DNA of 64,000 bases. It comes from Bugulina stolonifera (lineage: Eukaryota; Bryozoa; Gymnolaemata; Cheilostomatida; Bugulidae). The notes under the pieces are model-generated. The model searched no databases. It was not told where the DNA came from and saw only the letters and a list, made by a program, of their open reading frames with translations. Within the stretch, counting starts at the first letter, position 1; each line of letters opens with the position of its first letter. The position numbers and the translations under genes were made by a program. This document shows positions 9,501 through 20,772 of the stretch, in pieces. The DNA is taken from contig OW285189.1 in assembly GCA_935421135.1 (NCBI GenBank), positions 12,731,072-12,795,071 of the forward strand. The letters are read 5' to 3'.

Positions 9501-12500
9501 GGTACTAATAGATAGTGAATACTTTGTACCATGGTACTAATAGATATTATATTTCAGTACATGGTACTGTTAGGCGTTAAATGTAGAATGTGAGAGGTTA
9601 TCATGTACGTCTTTTGTTCACCTCATGTTGGCTAGCAGTAGGGACCTTCCTACCAGTGTTTATAAATCCTGTGTGTTCAATTGTTGTAACTTATAAATCT
9701 TCCTGTTCTATCCACTCTTTGTATATGGTGTAGTTACCATTCACTCTATGCCTTCCTACAACTAACTCGTTTGATAGCCATTCTAAATAGTGCTGTATTA
9801 AGTGCCAGGCCCCTACCATTCTCACTTAAGTGCTGTATACTTACCTTGGCCCTCGTTTAGGTTCGTCAACTATACTTTTGTAAATGGGTAAGTTATATAT
9901 TTACAGTCATTGAGGCTCCATGACTGTTAATATCAACAGTTACAGTTGTAGCTGTAACAGCTACAACTGTTACAGTTGTAGCTGTTACAGCTACAACTAT
10001 TACAGTTGTAGCTGTTACAGCTGTAGCTGTTACAGTTGTAGCAGTAGTTCTGCTTGTTTGTGAACCTCATTTCCAACAGCGTTATATTTCCCTGTTTGAA
10101 TTCAGATTCTTTGAATTATTAGATCATCTCACCAGTTCCACATATTTCTGCTGCTATGCTATATTTTTGGTGGAGACAATTGAGCACATGTGACCTAATG
10201 GGTTGGAAGTGTTGGAATTCTGGTTCATGCAACAGCTGAGTGCTTTTAACATAATATGTGTCAATCCCTCCCCGCCCTTACCAACTAGAGTGTGCCTTAC
10301 CACTACCCTGTCAGTCTATGTATAACTACTCACTCGTATACAACAACTAACCTGTCAGTTATATAATTTCAAATTATGTTGCTTCGAATAGTATGACTTC
10401 TTCATATATTAGTCCATATTAATTGATATTCATAGTTGTAGTAGTATCCCAATGGCCTTATTGTATAGGTATACCAATAGCCTTAGTATATAGATACACC
10501 AAATAGCCTTAGTGTGTAATAGGTATACCCAATAGCCTTAGTGTATTAGTATACCAATAGCCTTATTGTATAGGTATATCAATAGCCTTAGTGTATAGGT
10601 ATACCAATAGCCTTAGTATATAGATATACCAATAGCCTTAGTGTATAATAGGTATACCAATAGCCTTAGTGTATAATAGGTATACCAATAGCCTTAGTGT
10701 ATTGGTATACCAATAGCCTTAGTGTATAAATATACCAATAGCCTTAGTGTATAATAGGTATACCAATAGCCTTAGTATATTAGTATACCAATAGCCTTAG
10801 TGTATAGGTATACCAATAGCCTTAGTGTATTGGTATACCAATAGCCTTAGTGTATAGGTATACCAATAGTCTTAGTGTATTAGTATACCAATAGCCTTAG
10901 TGTATAGGTATACCAATAGTCTTAGTGTGTTGGTATACCAATAGCCTTAGTGTATTAGTATACCAATAGCCTTAGTGTATTAGTATACCAATAGCCTTAG
11001 TGTATTGGATACATACATGACAATCACCTAACGATTTGCAGTATAACAGCATGTACCTTACTGCTGCTTATAAGCATTGTGTAGACATGTACATGTCAGT
11101 CAAGTCTTTTTCTCATCAAGTTTCTTTGCTAATGATAGCTTCGCTGAATGCAAGTTTTCTTAAAAAATTCTTTATGGAAATGCATGCCTTGATTTTGTCT
11201 TTTTCTCTGAAATTTTTTGTGTTTGTTCTTTAGCAGCGTTAGCTGGTTCAGTCCTCAGTGTTCCTATTGAATGTTCATTTTATTGAGCAATGATTGCTTT
11301 TTAGTACAATATATGCACAAAATTGATAGTTGGCATTTACAAATCCTCATACTAGAAGTTTGAAAGTAATATTAAATGGTGATATTGGCTAAGCTGAGTA
11401 TGTCATCATGTGTATGTAGATAGTTTATTATCTGTTAAGTTATAACTAAATGGAAGGTTAAACATGCCATTCTACAATGTGCATGTATATTCATGTGGCA
11501 TTGTTTCCAAATTTGAGCAACTGCATTTTTAATCCTGAGAACTGTTAAACGCTATTCATTGGTAAATATTTTTTATATTTTACAGTGCTTAGTAAAGTGT
11601 TTGCTTTTGGCTTATTACCTCATTGTAATTCTGCTTCAGGGGGCAATGTGTATTGTGTTGCTTATAATGATATAGTTTGTTGTATTGTTTTCAGTATGAC
11701 GGCCAATGCGAGTGTTGTTGCTCAAAGGGTAAGTCTGTATTGTCCTCTTCAAAAAGGTAAAACTGTCCTTTGAAAACAATTCATGTGTAAAGTGCATTAT
11801 TCTGTAGCTTCATATACAATATGAATCCTGATGCATTTGGTACTTTGTCTGCTGCCTTTACCTTGTTTGTGAAGAGTTATTAGCATATTTTCTGGTGGTT
11901 TTCAGAAATCAAGTACTGAAAATTCTTCAAACAGAACATCAGATGCTATACAGTCCTCCAAAAGGTGAGTTTTATTCATCTAGTTACCAGCCTATCTTGA
12001 AGGTGATATATTCTTGTGATTTAATTTTATCCTTTGGCAGATACAATGTGGGTTAAAAAACAAAGTTTATGGGAGTACAGATTATGGCAATGTGGTCTAT
12101 ATCTCATCAATATTGACATGTATATTTCAGTGCTAGTACCAATTATGCTGCTAATCTGGACCTAATTCCGGCTTCACCCGCACCATTTAGAAGGACCGAG
12201 TCACCTGAGATACAGGAAGTACCTCAAACTTCAACTGCACAACAGAAGGAGCAACCTCAGGCTAGGTGTAGAACCTTAGAGAACCTGGCGCAGTCAGCAA
12301 ATGCTCATACAATCCAGCACCAACCTCTTGGTAGAAGGAGTAGTGCACATCAGTTGTCTCCCCAGTCTCTCTCTGCCCGTCAGCCAACTTCCCAACAGCA
12401 GCAGATCTTTCAGGGTCAACAACAATATATCCAGCAGCACCCTCAGCAAACCCAGGTGATGGTGCAACAGCAGCAGGTGATGGTACAACAACAGCAGCAG

Positions 12501-15500
12501 CCTCAGCAACAGCCATTAGCCCAGCAGCAGCAACACGTGGCGGTGCAACAGCATCAGTACGCTGCCGGGATACAATCTCAGGCTATAGCTCAGCAGCAGA
12601 CGCTGGCTAGGAGAAACAGCAACTCGCCTCTGTCTCGGTCTTATAGCCAAACGCAGCACATGTCAACATTACCTTCGCAGATGGTAGCACAGCATTCATC
12701 GGGTAACTTTGCTCTGCTTACCAGTGTTGCTTTATCTGTAAATAAGCATGATCTTATTGCTTGCTGTTTGGTAGCTTTATCAGGTGACTGACTCTCTCTC
12801 ACCAACTGACTGACTCACTGACTGACTCACTGACTCACTGACTCACTGCCTTTTCCACTGACGTTGTAGGGTTATGCTCTAGTTATATAATATGTAAGAC
12901 CACTCATGGTGTTGCTTGTCTTGCATGCTACTACCAGTGCACTGTAAAAGTTACCTTGTACATGATTATGTTTTAGTGGCCAGTTATATGGGAGGTTACA
13001 GGATGAGACAACCCCAACAGCAGCTTATTCAGCAACAGGTAAGATTTACTGTAATATCATTCACACTGTGTGATAGATATCCTTCAATATGTATTATATC
13101 CATTATACGGGTTAAATATAACAATGTACCAGCTTACATGTACATGTAATTTCATGGGCTGTTAGTTACAGTTTGTAGTTGTCCTCTTTTGTATTCCTCC
13201 CCATAATTTTACACACATTACTCAACCATTGCTAGCCAATGGTATTTTAGTCAATTTTAGTCAATGCCTTTCTCACCTTTCAAATAAGTTTTCTGCAAAT
13301 TATTTGAAGGCTGACTTATGAGTTATTAGATGCATTTTAGGTGCCAATTGGCCTGTCAAACACTTTTGGCATGCAGAGGCCATTATTTTCTCCTTAAATA
13401 TTCTTTTTAATTTAAATATCAGATCAAAGTTGATTGCCAGGCGCCAGCGCAAGATTAATTTTCCCTCGTCTGACTTTCAAGCCATGATTTTACTATAACA
13501 TCTGTATAGACTACTACATGTATATGCCCCCACACTACGGTGTATTAGATTTCAAATTTGAATTTCAAAGGCTCATTTTGGCAAAGTGGGGTAAAACATG
13601 CTTCTGCAAAGAAACTTTCTGGCCAGCAAAATTTTCAAATCTTGTTTGATTCTCTGATGCGTAGGCCACACTGCCGCGAATTTTGGCCAGTGGCGAAATC
13701 GCAAATTTTGTGCGAATTCGCACAAATTTAGCGATTTCGCACTCGCTGATCTCAATCAGTTAATTCGCAACTCGCTAATTTGTGATTGGCCAATTTTTAC
13801 TTGTCACGTTACTGTCACGTGTTCAGAGCCACGGATTTTCAATCAATCATGAGTTTAAATTATTATATTAAAATATTTACTTTAACTGATGAATAAAATG
13901 ACTACTTCGTTTGCAAGAATTGTTTAAAACGGATAAAAGTAAGAATAAAATAATTATTTTTTTTTATTCTATTTTTATTTTACATCTTTCGGAGTTCTAG
14001 TTCTGCAGTGAATGAGAAACGTGACCGAGGATAATAATTTTTGATCCCTCATTGGGTGAAATCAATGCGAATTCGCTTATAGCTTTTGCAGTGTGGCACG
14101 CTCGATTCTAATTTGCGAATTTGCCGTTGGCCAAAATTCGCTATTCGCAAGAAAATTCGCGTCAGTGTGGCCTAAGCTTTGGAAAAGAGAAAGGGCAAGA
14201 GAGGACAACTTCATATTGTGATGAGTAGAATCTTCTCACTACAATCATGAACTGTTACAATGTTACAGTAATATGTTTACATTGTACACACAGTCAGTAA
14301 AGAGGACACCTAAACTGTCCCCACAGTCTTCTGACTCTAAAATATTAGTTGAGTCTGGGGGTAAGACACTGCAGGTAACTGGTATAAGAAATCATCTAAA
14401 GTTTATGTATAACTTGATTATAAATTTTTCGTGTGACTTCTAAGTTAATTTCTCCACATATGAGTGCACACAGACACACTCAGCACAACACAATACTGAG
14501 TGTCTTTTTGGGTTACGGGCTATCATTGTTATCTAACCTTTAATTTGTTGCGCATCTGCATGTACAATGTATATATGTGATTAGTTTATACAAGAAATTT
14601 TGAATTTGCTAATTGAGCATTCAGAGATTGGATTTCACATTCATGACTGAGATTGAGATGGGTATTTTCATGGATGTGAAGTCGAGTCCCTGACTGCTCA
14701 ATTGACAAATTCAATATTCCTGCATAAACAAATGGCCATAACCGCTTGAAAAGACTGATTATATAATATTGATTGTTTCTACAGTTAAGAATATATAATA
14801 ATAATATTTTCCTTCAAATTATTAACTCAAATATCGGCCATTGTGGACCAAGACTGAGACCTTGTGCCCTAGACATCTGGGGACTGATAAATCATAAACC
14901 AATGTTATTCACTGAAATTCTTGTGCAAAACTATAATTCAAGTATTGCATGGTGAACTCTGCATGTGTTTTATATACATTTGAATTATCCTGGTTTCCAT
15001 AGACCCCCATTCTGGTTTTTTCTCTACTTTATACAGTAGATAGAAGCTGTAGAGTAGTCTATGGGTTTATGCTGCATATAGTTCATGTATATTAGTTTCT
15101 GCTTGCGTGTAACAGCTTTGGTTTGTTATACCATAATATATTTTGCTGTGCAATGCCTCTATTCGTTAATTTCTGTATCGTCTGTTCAGAAGTAACCAAA
15201 TGCATCTGTATAACATGTCTGAGAGAGTTTGGGGTTTGACTTGACTATGTAACTATTATTACTTGGCTTCACCACGTAACTATTGTTACCATTGACTGGA
15301 GTTGATTATTTTTGTGCTGGTATTTGCTTTGGGTAGACAACTCTTGAAGAGGAATGTAGTGGAAAGGAATCATTGGGAAATATACCTATAAAGGGTATAG
15401 ATACACATAACTGAGTAATCAATTCATATTGTCTTTAGGCTTCTCATCATCTCTACATTGAGGAATGGAAACTTTGTTTTAACATTTCAGAAACACTATG

Positions 15501-17742
15501 AATATACAATAAACATATTTAGTATACTGTATAATATATCTAATATAGCACATATACAGTAGGTCTGGACATATTAGTAGAATGTAACCATGCAACCATG
15601 CTACAGATAGGTATACATTGCATAATATAGCTTACTTTGTTTCCTTAACACCACTCATTGTACTGCAGAGGGCTGCCGCTTCCCACCACCAGGCTGCCTC
15701 ACAGATGATGTTTGGTGCGAACAATCGGCAGCAGGCAGCTATGCTCATGCAGCCCCCATCCACAGCTCCTCAGCAAGGTCAAGGTTGGTATTCATGGTGG
15801 GGTCATATTCATTGGTGTTGGTTTATTCATGGAGACATCTTAAGGTGCACACAGCTGTACATAGTGTCAGCTCAAAACGCGGCATTGGCTCTAAGGCGTT
15901 CATTATTTTTAGTCAAAACTCCTTGTGAAATGCTGTTCTACAGCTAGAAGTGTGGGTAATTAAAATATGCACTAGGGAAATGTAGGCCTACCCATTACAT
16001 CATTACAGCAGGATGAGTTAATTTAAATGGGTTTGCCTGAGCACACATGGAGCCATTAGCCCTCCTTTCAAGGAATTAATTTGACCTTTGGCAATCTCAA
16101 TCTAGAATCTTAGTGACTAAAGAATGAAAAGTAATTGTCACCGTGCTCTGCCAATCAGTATTTCAGGATCACAGGCTTAGTGCTCTGGAGAGTTGGCTAT
16201 GCTGGCAGTCTGTGGAAAAATGTACATTTCTCTAAACTTATTGTCATATGCCATACATGTGAACCACTAGCTATTCCTTTGGTAATGATTGTTTTGCAGC
16301 AACAACCAGCTCACCGGGAGCCGTACCAAGCAGTCTTGCCACCACTGCATTTGCTGAGGCTCTGGGCAAACAGAGAGCATCAATGCTAAGCGTGGAAGCT
16401 GCATTCAGCCTCCTTGAAGGTAACCAACTGTACTGTTAGTGCACTGTAGTGTACTGTAGTGTACTGTGGTGCACTGTGGTGCACTGCAGTGCACTGTAGT
16501 GCACTGTGGTGTACTGTGGTGCACTGTGGTGTACTGTAGTGCACTGTTGTGTACTGCAGTGTACTGTAGTGTACTGTAGTGTACTGTAGTGCACTGTGGT
16601 GTACTGTAGTGCACTGTAGTGCACTGTAGTGCACTGTAGTGTACTGTAGTGTACTGTAGTGTACTGTGGTGTACTGTAGTGTAATATATGTTATACCTTA
16701 GTCCTACTATCTACTTAACTCATATATATACATGTACAATGTCGATATGGGAAATCCATCACCAAGATCTTGGCCCAAAACTGCAGACGTACCATGTGAA
16801 TGGCAAATTGTAACACATCTTTGTATTATCGTTGTGACCAATCAATGGAAGAGATTTTTTGCCCTGTCGGGTGATTTTTTCACCAATTTCAATTTGGCTG
16901 TTATGACACCATTGTAGTTGTTTGAACAACTGCGGTAGACCTAATACATACTTCAATATATAATAGTGTAGAGTGACAATACAATAAGTAATCACACGGT
17001 TATCCTTACCAACTTCTAAACATGTTTTAGATGAGAACAAGTCACTGAGGGCTCAGTTAACTGCGGAGAGGAGAGAGAAACAAGATTATGCTCTGAAACT
17101 ACAAAGTAAGTGTGTAGTGTACTGTAGTAATCTACTGTAGTGTGTAGTGTACTGTAGTAGTCTACTGTAGTGTAAGTGTATAGTGTACTGTAGTAGTCTA
17201 CTGTAGTGTAAGTGTATAGTGTACTGTAGTAGTCTACTGTAGTGTAAGTGTATAGTGTACTGTAGTAGTCTACTGTAGTGTAAGTGTATAGTGTACTGTA
17301 GTAGTCTACTGTAGTGTAAGTGTATAGTGTACTGTAGTAGTCTACTGTAGTGTAAGTGTATAGTGTACTGTAGTAGTCTACTGTAGTGTAAGTGTATAGT
17401 GTACTGTAGTGTAAGTGTATAGTGTACTGTAGTAGTCTACTGTAGTGTAAGTGTATAGTGTACTGTAGTAGTCTACTGTAGTGTAAGTGTATAGTGTACT
17501 GTAGTAGTCTACTGTAGTGTAAGTGTGTAGTGTACTGTAGTAGTCTACTGTAGTGTAAGTGTATAGTGTACTGTAATAATCTATTGTAGTGCGAGTGTGC
17601 AATGTACTCTCATGAAAAGAAGGTACAAAACATATTTTCCGCTATTGTAGAAGCGTTAGCAGATAGCCAGACTAAAGACCAGCAGATTTTAGCCTACAAA
17701 CAGAAGTTGGCCCAGCTGGGACTCTTGATGGGAAACAGATGA
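6546..17742 (+). CDS. Ski/Sno-family-like transcriptional regulator (multi-exon, 5' end not found)
   Basis: Exons with matching GT-AG borders and phases: 6546-6589, 7181-8291, 8730-8974, 9263-9477, 11695-11728, 11906-11964, 12131-12702, 12977-13038, 14294-14374, 15670-~15781, 16300-16419, 17031-17105, 17651-17742 (stop TGA). The protein shows a Ski/Sno/Dac-like domain, a Cys-containing region like the Smad4-binding domain of Ski, a glutamine-rich middle and a C-terminal leucine/charged coiled coil. Known Ski/Sno proteins are nuclear co-repressors that act on Smads, and this role is inferred here. The 5' exons were not identified. Several introns are packed with minisatellites. The donor after 15775 is ambiguous (two GT sites in the same phase). 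The family call rests on motif spacing, not on an alignment. Confidence 0.62.
6665..7155. repeat. 18-bp minisatellite in the Ski-like gene intron
   Basis: Tandem copies of GCTGTAACACTTGGTATC, with ACCTGGTATCACCCAG variants at intervals, fill most of the intron 6590-7180. Confidence 0.9.
7181..8291 (+). CDS. Exon with Ski/Sno/Dac-like domain
   Basis: Acceptor TATTTTGTAG precedes the exon and CAAG|GTAAAC follows it. Ahead of the domain is a Ser/Pro/acidic region (SESDLSQSQPP...). The domain itself (about 7470-7720) has the Dac/Ski pattern LY-C..., then V-K-C-T-A-E-E followed by a Leu-rich helix and S-E-V-K-S-I-F. A Ser/Thr-rich tail follows. The domain is more separated from the next one than in vertebrate Ski. 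Confidence 0.6.
8292..8729 (+). other. Intron of the Ski-like gene, nothing recognised
   Basis: AT-rich intron between the Dac-like exon and the Smad4-binding-like exons. No repeat or RNA gene was recognised. Confidence 0.5.
8730..9477 (+). CDS. Two exons with Smad4-binding-like (SAND-related) domain
   Basis: Exons 8730-8974 and 9263-9477 join in phase 0. The first carries IGEKRLEC and a charged helix. The second carries LCDRCDQAFSPLSFMLHLE followed by a Trp-Gly, resembling the C..C...FSP..F..H...WG pattern of the Ski Smad4-binding domain. The acceptor TTGTTCTAG before 8730 keeps frame from 8291, whereas the later CACAG would bring a stop. Confidence 0.58.
9925..10045. repeat. Palindromic minisatellite (ACAGTTGTAGCTGT)
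   Basis: Alternating ACAGTTGTAGCTGT and its reverse complement are repeated several times, making a cruciform-prone stretch inside the intron 9478-11694. Confidence 0.8.
10445..11010. repeat. ~23-26-bp minisatellite (ATACCAATAGCCTTAGTGTAT)
   Basis: About 24 imperfect units of TATACCAATAGCCTTAGTG with TAGG or TTGG spacers lie in the same intron. The rest of the intron (9480-9920, 11015-11690) holds nothing recognised. Confidence 0.9.
12131..12702 (+). CDS. Glutamine-rich exon of the Ski-like gene
   Basis: Reads in phase from AG|TGCTAG to CATCGG|GTAACT. It begins with a Ser/Pro/Thr-rich part and continues into a Gln-rich segment with repeated VMVQQQ and QPQQQP motifs, typical of low-complexity activation or scaffold regions. 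Purely CAG/CAA-coded runs are short, so it is not a simple trinucleotide expansion. Confidence 0.7.
12783..12850. repeat. CTGACTGACTCA short tandem repeat
   Basis: Repeated CTGACTCA and CTGACTGA units lie in the intron 12703-12976. Confidence 0.75.
13664..14172. mobile_element. MITE with GGCCACACTG ends and TA target duplication
   Basis: Inverted ends GGCCACACTG...CAGTGTGGCC are flanked by TA on both sides (13662-13663, 14173-14174). Subterminal GCGAATTTTGGCCA-type inverted motifs recur. It is 509 bp, non-coding, and inside an intron of the Ski-like gene. The TA duplication suggests a Tc1/mariner-like source. Confidence 0.68.
14375..15669 (+). other. Intron of the Ski-like gene, no features recognised
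   Basis: An AT-rich intron of ~1.3 kb. I see only a weak hairpin near 15000-15065 (CATAGACCCC...AGTCTATGGG). Confidence 0.5.
16300..17742 (+). CDS. C-terminal coiled-coil exons of the Ski-like gene
   Basis: Exons 16300-16419, 17031-17105 and 17651-17742 read through as a heptad-like helix rich in Leu, Glu, Lys and Gln (for example DENKSLRAQLTAERREKQ), ending ...LGLLMGNR and TGA. Ski and SnoN also end in coiled coils used for dimerisation. The AATAAA at 18209-18214 is a likely polyadenylation signal. Confidence 0.68.
16425..16685. repeat. 10-bp minisatellite (GTAGTGTACT)
   Basis: About 25 tandem copies of GTAGTGTACT/GTAGTGCACT/GTGGTGCACT follow directly after the donor of exon 16300-16419. 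Confidence 0.92.
17106..17600. repeat. 36-bp minisatellite
   Basis: About 13 copies of a 36-bp unit containing TGTAGTAGTCTACTGTAGTG and AAGTGTATAGTGTAC fill nearly the whole intron 17106-17650. The unit shares the GTAGTGTAC core of the preceding intron's array. Confidence 0.92.
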
Positions 17743-18544
17743 GCTTCCTGTCTGATAGGGCTGTTTGTTCTATTACAGGGTGTCTTATATTTTACATATT
17801 ATACATTGTAGCTGTAATGTGTATACTGTAGCATCTCTGGTACACCAAAGAAATTTTTAATGGTGGCATATTATGCTTTACCTCCCCTATTATATACTTA
17901 TGCAATTATGTCAGATGTAGTAAAAATTTAGATGTATATTTAGCTTAATATATCTTATTAGTAATTATAAGTGTACCCATAAGCAAGCAAGCAAGCAAAT
18001 AGTTCACTAGTCACAAAAATATAGTACTCTACACATTCTATGCTGCAGCCATGATTTAGCTCAATGTAAATATATGCAATAGACTTTCTAGTAAATATAT
18101 TGTGTTATTCATTTTATGGAATCTTCCGCACTTACTAAATTTAATGTATATATTCCTGTATACCTACAGTTGCCAAATTAGCATATTTCTTAAATTGGGA
18201 ATGTTGTAAATAAATCTTATATTATAATATTACCGTTGTTACACTGTCATCATTATATAACATATATTACATACACATGTAAATACTATAGTGTGGATTG
18301 TAATGATCTATTCCTAATCACTCTCCCTCAAGCCATAATTATATGTGTATAGAACTAATATTGTATAGATACACTACCTAAAGGGTTGACTCCATCTGCA
18401 TTTCTTCTTGTTCTTCAAAAAGAAAGGTTTCTGAAAGAACTGGCTGCTTACTCAAAGTTATGCATTTTCCTCATAGGCTAAGCTTTACTTGCACTTACTT
18501 GCAACTTTGAAATGACTTTATTTTGTAAGGCTGTACACTTCCTG
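17743..18544 (+). other. 3' untranslated and intergenic sequence after the Ski-like gene
   Basis: AT-rich sequence with AATAAA at 18209-18214, a likely polyadenylation site for the upstream gene. Nothing else was recognised before the hAT-type element. Confidence 0.5.
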
Positions 18545-19319
18545 GTGATGGCCAGAGCCATTGAGTAGAGAGTTATGCTTTCCTATAGGCCATATATTAG
18601 ACACCGCATAGTTCTAAACAAACAGGCCACGCCCACATTTGGTCAAGCTTATTCATATATATTACAATGTAATGGCCATGTGCTGATTTTGTAAGCTTGT
18701 GCTAATTCACATTTTTAAGGGCTTTTATGACAACTGAGCCACAAATGCCCTTTCTCATAATACAGAGCACCTCTTAGGCTACAACATGATTATTTTACTT
18801 TCTCAAAAAAGTAAATAAAGCTCCACTTACAACTTGTTTAACTTCTGAAATTGACATTGCTTGTTGGTTTCACAAGTGGTGTGTGAAAGCAGGTTTGAGC
18901 ACATCATTAACTGAATGACCTAGGACACCTTTTGTTATTAAAGAACCAGATTATTCAATGTCTTTGTGAATGAGAGTGTGAATCTGATGATTTTCTGACC
19001 CGTGGCCCCTAAACACAACACTTTAACGTGGCTGCCCAATAGCAGAGCCAATTGAGGGGCCACCAAGCTCCTAGTGCTGGATATTGTTATAGTTTGATAT
19101 GGCACAGAGATAAAACTTTCTTTGGGACAAAAACCTCTAATTAATTGACTGGACTCGAACCCACGTCCTTTCAGGTAACTTGCGTTATTGCTGCAAGATG
19201 CCCTAGTTCTCTTTCACTATGCAACAAATGCAAATGTCATTGTGCAAACAATAGTTTATGTTTTTAGAAGTGATAGAACACATGTATTAAAATTCTCTTG
19301 TTATATCATTCTGTGTACT

Positions 19320-19862
19320 AGTAGTATAGTCAGTGCAGATCTACACAGACACCCGGCCCTTTCCGCGTCGTATTAGCCCTAGATCCAAAAACTCCCCGGG
19401 CGGACGACCACCCCACCCGTCCTCTCGCCCCTCCTCTCCCCTAAACCTCACTCTATGTGCAAAGCCCTAGAACCTACTCCCCCCCATCGCGGGTGGGGTT
19501 TCAAAAACCTCATCGGCTGTTCCGCGGAACCCAGTCTAAAGAGCAAACCCCTCGCCCCGTCCCACGGCTCGGGCGAGGGGGCGCGCGCGTACGCGCGCGC
19601 CCCCCCGCCCCGCGAACCCCACCCGTCCTCCCTCCACCCGTCCCCGCCCCTCCCCACCCCTCCCCACCCCAAACCCCTCCGCCTCGCCCTCCGCCTCGCG
19701 GCGGTTCTCGTTCGCGAGTCCAGCCGTGGCCCCACGCCGCCCTCCCCCCGCCCATCCCCCGCCCCTCCCCCGCCCTCCCGCCCCAACGACCCGTCGCGAC
19801 CCTCGCGGGCGGACCGTCGGCTGGAGTAGGGTGAAGCGAAGGAAAATACGGGTTAGAGTAAT
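19320..19862. repeat. Left TIR of copy 2
   Basis: A ~543-bp GC-rich terminal repeat, inverted at 28472-29015. It contains the 20-bp alternating palindrome at 19581-19600. Confidence 0.9.
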
Positions 19863-19898
19863 GATAGGCTACACCCGTGCGGAGTGCCCGTGCAGAGT

Positions 19899-19920
19899 TT
19901 ACGACGCTGACTATACTACT
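19899..19920 (-). repeat. Inner TIR-like motif, copy 2
   Basis: Just inside the TIR, the minus strand reads AGTAGTATAGTCAGCG, repeating the first 14 bases of the element tip before diverging. The same motif lies at 41911-41926 in copy 3, at the polymerase end only. Confidence 0.75.
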
Positions 19921-20269
19921 ATAAAAAACTTACCGAGTGGTGGTGGTGGTGTTTCCGGATGATTTCTTCGCCGGGGACTGTTGAGACTGAACTGGTCGGG
20001 GTGACACCGCACTCGCGCGCTCCTCCGTTCGAGCGCCCCCGGACCTTCGATGAAAGACTCGCGTCTTAACCCTCATTTTCCCCGGACCCTCCCCTAGGGA
20101 AATCGCCCGTCCCCGTGACGAGCGGCGAGAGAAAGTGAAGGCGGTGGCTCTTCCGCGCTTCAAACCGTAGACTTCGCGAGGAGGTTAGCCGACGACATCA
20201 TCGCTCGGAGGGGTAGAAATAGAAATAGATAAACGGGATAGATGGATGCTTGTCTTCTCATCGCCATCG

Positions 20270-20337
<68 letters not shown>

Positions 20338-20593
20338 CAAATAGACCCGCCTCTACGATGATGTCGTTGACTCGCCACCAATTTCTTTGACCACCGCGTC
20401 CACTTTCCCCCGGGTAGCAAACTCCGATAGGGAGAGAGCGCATCGTGCGCGTGCGATGTCACCCCCCACCTACGAATGAAGACAATAGAAGAAATGTGAA
20501 CTGATAAGGGGTGAGTATGAGCGGAAGCTGCGCTAGTATCGTCTACCCCTTTGGTTTGGAGAGGTAAATGGTTTTTAATGTATTAGCTAGTGT
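19921..20593 (-). other. Variable region between polymerase and TIR, copy 2, with (CAT)n repeat
   Basis: It contains a CAT/ATG trinucleotide run (about 20264-20332), a GC-rich segment, and an open frame on the minus strand (19930-20163) without an ATG start that differs from copy 3 by many amino-acid changes. An acceptor-like pyrimidine tract plus AG (minus strand, near 20475) lies downstream of the polymerase stop. I see no convincing gene. Confidence 0.45.
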
Positions 20594-20648
20594 TTTATTG
20601 CTCGGTTTTAAGGCTACAACCGGTAAACCCTCCGTTTTGAGGACGGAG
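20594..20648 (-). terminator. Polymerase 3' signals: hairpin and AATAAA, copy 2
   Basis: On the minus strand a CTCCGT...ACGGAG stem-loop (20648-20630) is followed by AATAAA (20599-20594), ~120-180 bases after the polymerase stop. The same arrangement is found in copy 3 at 41144-41198. Confidence 0.55.
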
Positions 20649-20772
20649 ACCCCTTACAATAGAGAGTGAATGTGAAAAAAATTATACGGGTATATGTACA
20701 AGGGTTATGATGCACTGTTCGTTTACTCTCCAATTTATCGAATGAAGTAGTCTCATCTCCGAGAAATCAGTA

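Noticed and set aside
19140..19200. tRNA gene (minus-strand B-box GGTTCGAGTCC)
   Set aside because: No A-box or cloverleaf could be matched, and it is inside a hAT-type element, so it is at most a relic.
19448..19834. Pro/Arg/Gly-rich open frames in the TIRs
   Set aside because: High GC content alone removes stops. All six frames are long, and they differ between TIR copies by frameshifting length changes.
20160..20462. Poly-methionine frame in the variable region (also 41330-41674)
   Set aside because: It is an ATG trinucleotide repeat that varies in length. The frame has no ATG start before the repeat, and the poly-Asp frame is closed shortly after.
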